Assembly (NCBI GenBank): GCA_028870815.1
Contig: JAGWOU010000009.1
Coordinates: 1-15,639 of the forward strand
Reading direction: 5' to 3'
Source of the DNA: Rhodospirillales bacterium
GTDB taxonomy: Bacteria; Pseudomonadota; Alphaproteobacteria; Acetobacterales; Acetobacteraceae
DNA length: 15,639 nucleotides
Below, one piece after another: positions 13,646 through 15,639 of the stretch. Made by a program: the position numbers and the translations under genes. The notes below the pieces were generated by a model. It did not search any database, had not been told where the DNA came from, and was given only the letters and a program-made list of their open reading frames with translations. Numbering within the stretch: the stretch's first letter is position 1; every line of letters begins with the position of its first letter.

Positions 13646-13656
13646 CCGTCTGGCGT

Positions 13657-13700
13657 AATGTTAGTGATACTAACTATATATGTCAAGAAATACTAACATT
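13657..13700. promoter_or_regulatory. Operator dyad for the XRE repressor
   Basis: AATGTTAGT (13657-13665) and ACTAACATT (13692-13700) form perfect 9-bp inverted arms. Within the region lies a perfect palindrome, GTTAGT-GAT-ACTAAC (13660-13674), on the -10 side, and its half ATACTAAC is repeated at 13690-13697 beside the -35, 23 bp away. This layout of one full and one half-conserved site over the promoter fits repressor dimers. Binding by the adjacent repressor is inferred. Confidence 0.7.
13658..13686 (-). promoter_or_regulatory. Minus-strand promoter of the structural operon
   Basis: TTGACA (13686-13681), a perfect -35, is followed by exactly 17 bp and TAACAT (13663-13658), a 4-of-6 match to the -10. 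Transcription would start near 13651 and read into the HTH, terminase and structural genes. It overlaps the operator-like repeats, so the divergent repressor probably controls it. Confidence 0.75.
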
Positions 13701-13726
13701 GAGTTTGTGGCCCGGCGTGTTAGAGT
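13699..13726 (+). promoter_or_regulatory. Candidate promoter of the repressor gene
   Basis: TTGAGT (13699-13704), 16 bp, TAGAGT (13721-13726). Each box matches four of six consensus bases. The start point would fall at or next to ATG 13733, giving a leaderless or nearly leaderless message, as for lambda cI from PRM. It adjoins the operator, so autoregulation is possible. Confidence 0.4.
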
Positions 13727-13732
13727 GGCTGT

Positions 13733-14065
13733 ATGGCATCAAAGAAACAGTCCCCTTCTGAAACCGTCGGGGCCCGAATCAGGGCGCTACGCCTCGCAGC
13801 CAACATGACTCAGGATGAATTCGCGGAAAAACTTAATGTTTCACGTTCTGCCATCGCGCAGTGGGAAACCGACCGCGCCGGCCAAATCCGCGAAAATATG
13901 GAAAAAATTGCGAAGATACTGAATACTTCGCTGGGTTACCTGGTTTCTGGTGAAACCGGCTCCCTGCAGGGTGACGAGCTTGCCCTGATGCGGCTCTACC
14001 GCGCCTGCTCGGCGGAAGATCGCAAAATGCTCCTGCTCACGGCCCGCCGCTTGGCGCGCAGCTAA
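13733..14065 (+). CDS. XRE-family phage repressor
   Basis: A 110-residue regulator with an HTH_3/XRE domain at about residues 14-73: IRALRLAANMTQDEFAEKLN, recognition helix SRSAIAQWETDRAG, then MEKIAKILNTSLGYLVSGE. The C-terminal part (about residues 75-110, DELALMRLYRACSAEDRKML) is a short helical segment, probably for dimerisation; there is no LexA-type peptidase domain, so it should not be cut in the ordinary SOS response. It is the only plus-strand gene and is divergent from the structural operon across a symmetrical operator, so it is most likely the lysogeny repressor, or a silencer if the element is domesticated. Ribosome signals are weak (GAGTGG, spacing about 7). Confidence 0.88.
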   Translation: MASKKQSPSETVGARIRALRLAANMTQDEFAEKLNVSRSAIAQWETDRAGQIRENMEKIAKILNTSLGYLVSGETGSLQGDELALMRLYRACSAEDRKMLLLTARRLARS

Positions 14066-14122
14066 AGCCCAAAAAACTCCTTAAGTCTTTGATACGAGGT
14101 GGATTAAAAAATTATCCACCCG
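14066..14122. other. Convergent intergenic junction; possible prophage edge
   Basis: A 57-bp AT-rich gap between the repressor and the glycosyltransferase gene. It marks the change from phage to probable host sequence and is a natural place for the element boundary, but no attachment-site repeat can be recognised because the other end is outside the window and no integrase is visible. Confidence 0.3.
14098..14120. terminator. Hairpin between convergent genes, possible two-way terminator
   Basis: GGTGGAT (14098-14104) and ATCCACC (14114-14120) form a perfect 7-bp stem with a 9-nt AT loop. It begins 2 nt past the glycosyltransferase stop and lies 32 nt past the repressor stop. No clean U-run follows the stem in either direction, so termination efficiency is doubtful, but position between converging genes is right. 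Confidence 0.45.
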
Positions 14123-15639
14123 TCACTCTTCCCCTGGCTGCAAAAGCCGCAACTCCCGGTACACGCCGCTTTCCCGCGAAAAATTGCGATTATAATACGG
14201 ATCCTTCGGCAAAACCGTTTCATAGCGCTGCCGCATCACTTCATTCTCGAACATAAATCGCGCCAGCTTGGCGTGGTCGAAATCATCGCCCCGGCTGACG
14301 CTTTCCCGATGTTCGGCAACTGAATCCGGCATAAAAACAATTTTATGCCCGGCTTGCCGCAACTTCACACATAAATCCACATCATTAAACGCCACTGAAA
14401 GCTCGTTTTCGTCAAACCCGCCGGCAGTATCGAAAGCTGATTTGCGCACCAGCATGCAGGCCGCCGTCACCGCGGAAACCTCCTGCGCCGCGATGGCATG
14501 CGCCATATAGCCCGGCGCATCACGGCCCAGGCCACGGAAGGCGTGGTCCGCCACGCCGCCAACACCCAGCACCACCCCGGCGTGCTGCACCGTCCCGTCA
14601 GTATACAACAGCTTCGCGCCCACGGCCCCCACCGCCTCATCGGCCATTGCCTCGTCCAGCATGCGCCGCAGCCACCCGGGCTCGTCCACGAACACATCAT
14701 TATTCATAAACAGCAGGAAATCGTGCCTGGCTTCCCGCGCGCCGATATTATTGATGCGCGAGTAATTGAACGGCTCTGCAATGCGCAGCACCCGCGTCCC
14801 TTCAATATTTCCCTGCGCTGCCGCAAACTTCGCCGCTTCCGGCGTGGTCGACCAGTTATCCAATAGGATAATCTCGTACCCGACGCCCTTTGTATGTTTC
14901 CTGATCGCGTTCACGCATTCCAATGTCATGTCCACATGATCCCGATACGGAATCAGAATCGACACTTTTGCCTTCCTCGCCCGCGCCGCCGGAAATTTCC
15001 ACTCCACCTTATAACAGGTCAAATTGCCGCGCGGCTCCACCTCGGCCGGCAGGCCCAGCCTTTCGATATGCCCCGCCACCGCCCGCGCCCCCGCCACAGC
15101 GGCTTTTGGCTTTGCAGCCGTGCCCGCCGCAGCGGTTGAACTCGCCGTCTTACGCCAATGGTACAGAATCTCCGACACATGATGAATCTGCTCCGGCACT
15201 AGCCTCTCGGTCAGCCGCAGCAGCAAATCATGGTCCTGCGCGCCGTCCAACACCGGGTCCAAACCGCCCGTCGCGCGCAATGTTTCCGCTTCCACCAGCA
15301 CCAGGTGGCAGATGTAATTTATGTCCAGCAGGAAGCGGTGGTTGAATCCCGGCTTAAAATGCGGCTCGCTGAACGTCCCCCCGCGCTCAACCTTGTCCTC
15401 GTCGGAATAGAGCAGCTTCGCGCCAGTCGCCGCCTGGGCCAGCAGCATAATCTCCAGCGCTGCCGGCTCCAGCAGGTCGTCATGGTCAAAAAACGCAACA
15501 AACTTGCCCTGCGCCGCCTTCAATCCATCATTCGTGGCGCGGGCTATGCCGCCATTCTTCTTGCGTGGCAGCAATCTTATGCGCGGCTCCTCCGCCGCCA
15601 GATCCTTCATCACCGCCGTCAGCGTCGCATCGCCCCCGG
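14123..15639 (-). CDS. Tandem-domain GT2 glycosyltransferase (partial, 5' end outside window)
   Basis: The frame is open to the window edge and about 504 residues are visible; the sequence before the GTG at 15613 (GGDATLTAV) still reads as glycosyltransferase, so the true start lies beyond the window. The first GT2 domain has DHDD in FVAFFDHDDLLEP (D43, D45, D46 counted from 15613) and YSDEDKVERGG, and ends near residue 205 after a Lys/Ala linker. The second begins KVSILIPYRDHVD near residue 216 and has NND at 304-306 (LLFMNNDVFVDEPGW) and FNDVDLCVKLRQAG near 409. Such double-domain enzymes build O-antigen, rhamnan or other surface glycans from nucleotide sugars in the cytoplasm. Convergent orientation relative to the repressor suggests a host gene; phage cargo that alters the receptor is the alternative. 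Confidence 0.85.
   Translation of the reverse strand, partial: GGDATLTAVMKDLAAEEPRIRLLPRKKNGGIARATNDGLKAAQGKFVAFFDHDDLLEPAALEIMLLAQAATGAKLLYSDEDKVERGGTFSEPHFKPGFNHRFLLDINYICHLVLVEAETLRATGGLDPVLDGAQDHDLLLRLTERLVPEQIHHVSEILYHWRKTASSTAAAGTAAKPKAAVAGARAVAGHIERLGLPAEVEPRGNLTCYKVEWKFPAARARKAKVSILIPYRDHVDMTLECVNAIRKHTKGVGYEIILLDNWSTTPEAAKFAAAQGNIEGTRVLRIAEPFNYSRINNIGAREARHDFLLFMNNDVFVDEPGWLRRMLDEAMADEAVGAVGAKLLYTDGTVQHAGVVLGVGGVADHAFRGLGRDAPGYMAHAIAAQEVSAVTAACMLVRKSAFDTAGGFDENELSVAFNDVDLCVKLRQAGHKIVFMPDSVAEHRESVSRGDDFDHAKLARFMFENEVMRQRYETVLPKDPYYNRNFSRESGVYRELRLLQPGEE

Noticed and set aside
1..15639. CRISPR array, tRNA gene, insertion sequence, toxin-antitoxin or defence genes
   Set aside because: No regularly spaced repeats, cloverleaf-like segments, transposase or antiphage gene signatures were seen anywhere in the window.

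Overview
This 15.6 kb window is most of the structural cluster of a contractile-tailed (myovirus-type) prophage or phage-derived element. The DNA is GC-rich. Dense packing, ATGA/TGATG start-stop overlaps and the resemblance of several proteins to Rhodospirillales/Acetobacteraceae prophage proteins suggest an alphaproteobacterial host; this host call is an inference. Apart from one repressor gene, every gene is on the minus strand, so the operon reads from right to left.

Right flank (14123-15639): the 3' part of a gene with two tandem GT2 glycosyltransferase domains, cut by the window edge and probably a host surface-polysaccharide gene. It converges on a plus-strand XRE-type repressor gene (13733-14065), with a hairpin between them. 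Control region (13650-13732): a 44-bp operator-like dyad and a near-consensus minus-strand promoter (TTGACA, 17 bp, TAACAT) lie between the repressor and the operon, a classic repressor switch.

Operon, in order of transcription: a small GcrA-like HTH protein; a DUF6362-like HTH protein in the small-terminase position; large terminase; portal; short coiled-coil scaffold-like protein; major capsid protein; small decoration-like protein; head-tail adaptor; neck protein; tail-terminator candidate; 46-residue small ORF; tail sheath; tail tube; tail assembly chaperone with a -1 frameshift extension; gpU-like protein; gpX/LysM-like protein; gpD-like hub; gpV-like spike; gpW/gp25-like baseplate wedge; and the first 196 residues of a baseplate J-like protein running off the left edge.

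Three points stand out. (1) The tail chaperone ends in a canonical slippery heptamer, GGGAAAC, directly before its stop. The -1 frame then adds 55 residues and fills what otherwise looks like a 160-nt gap. (2) No tape-measure gene lies between the chaperone and gpU, where P2-like clusters carry one; the two genes abut. (3) No replication, integrase, head-protease, lysis or classical small-terminase gene is visible, and the repressor-controlled promoter leads straight into packaging genes. The missing functions may lie left of the window, or the element may be reduced or domesticated.
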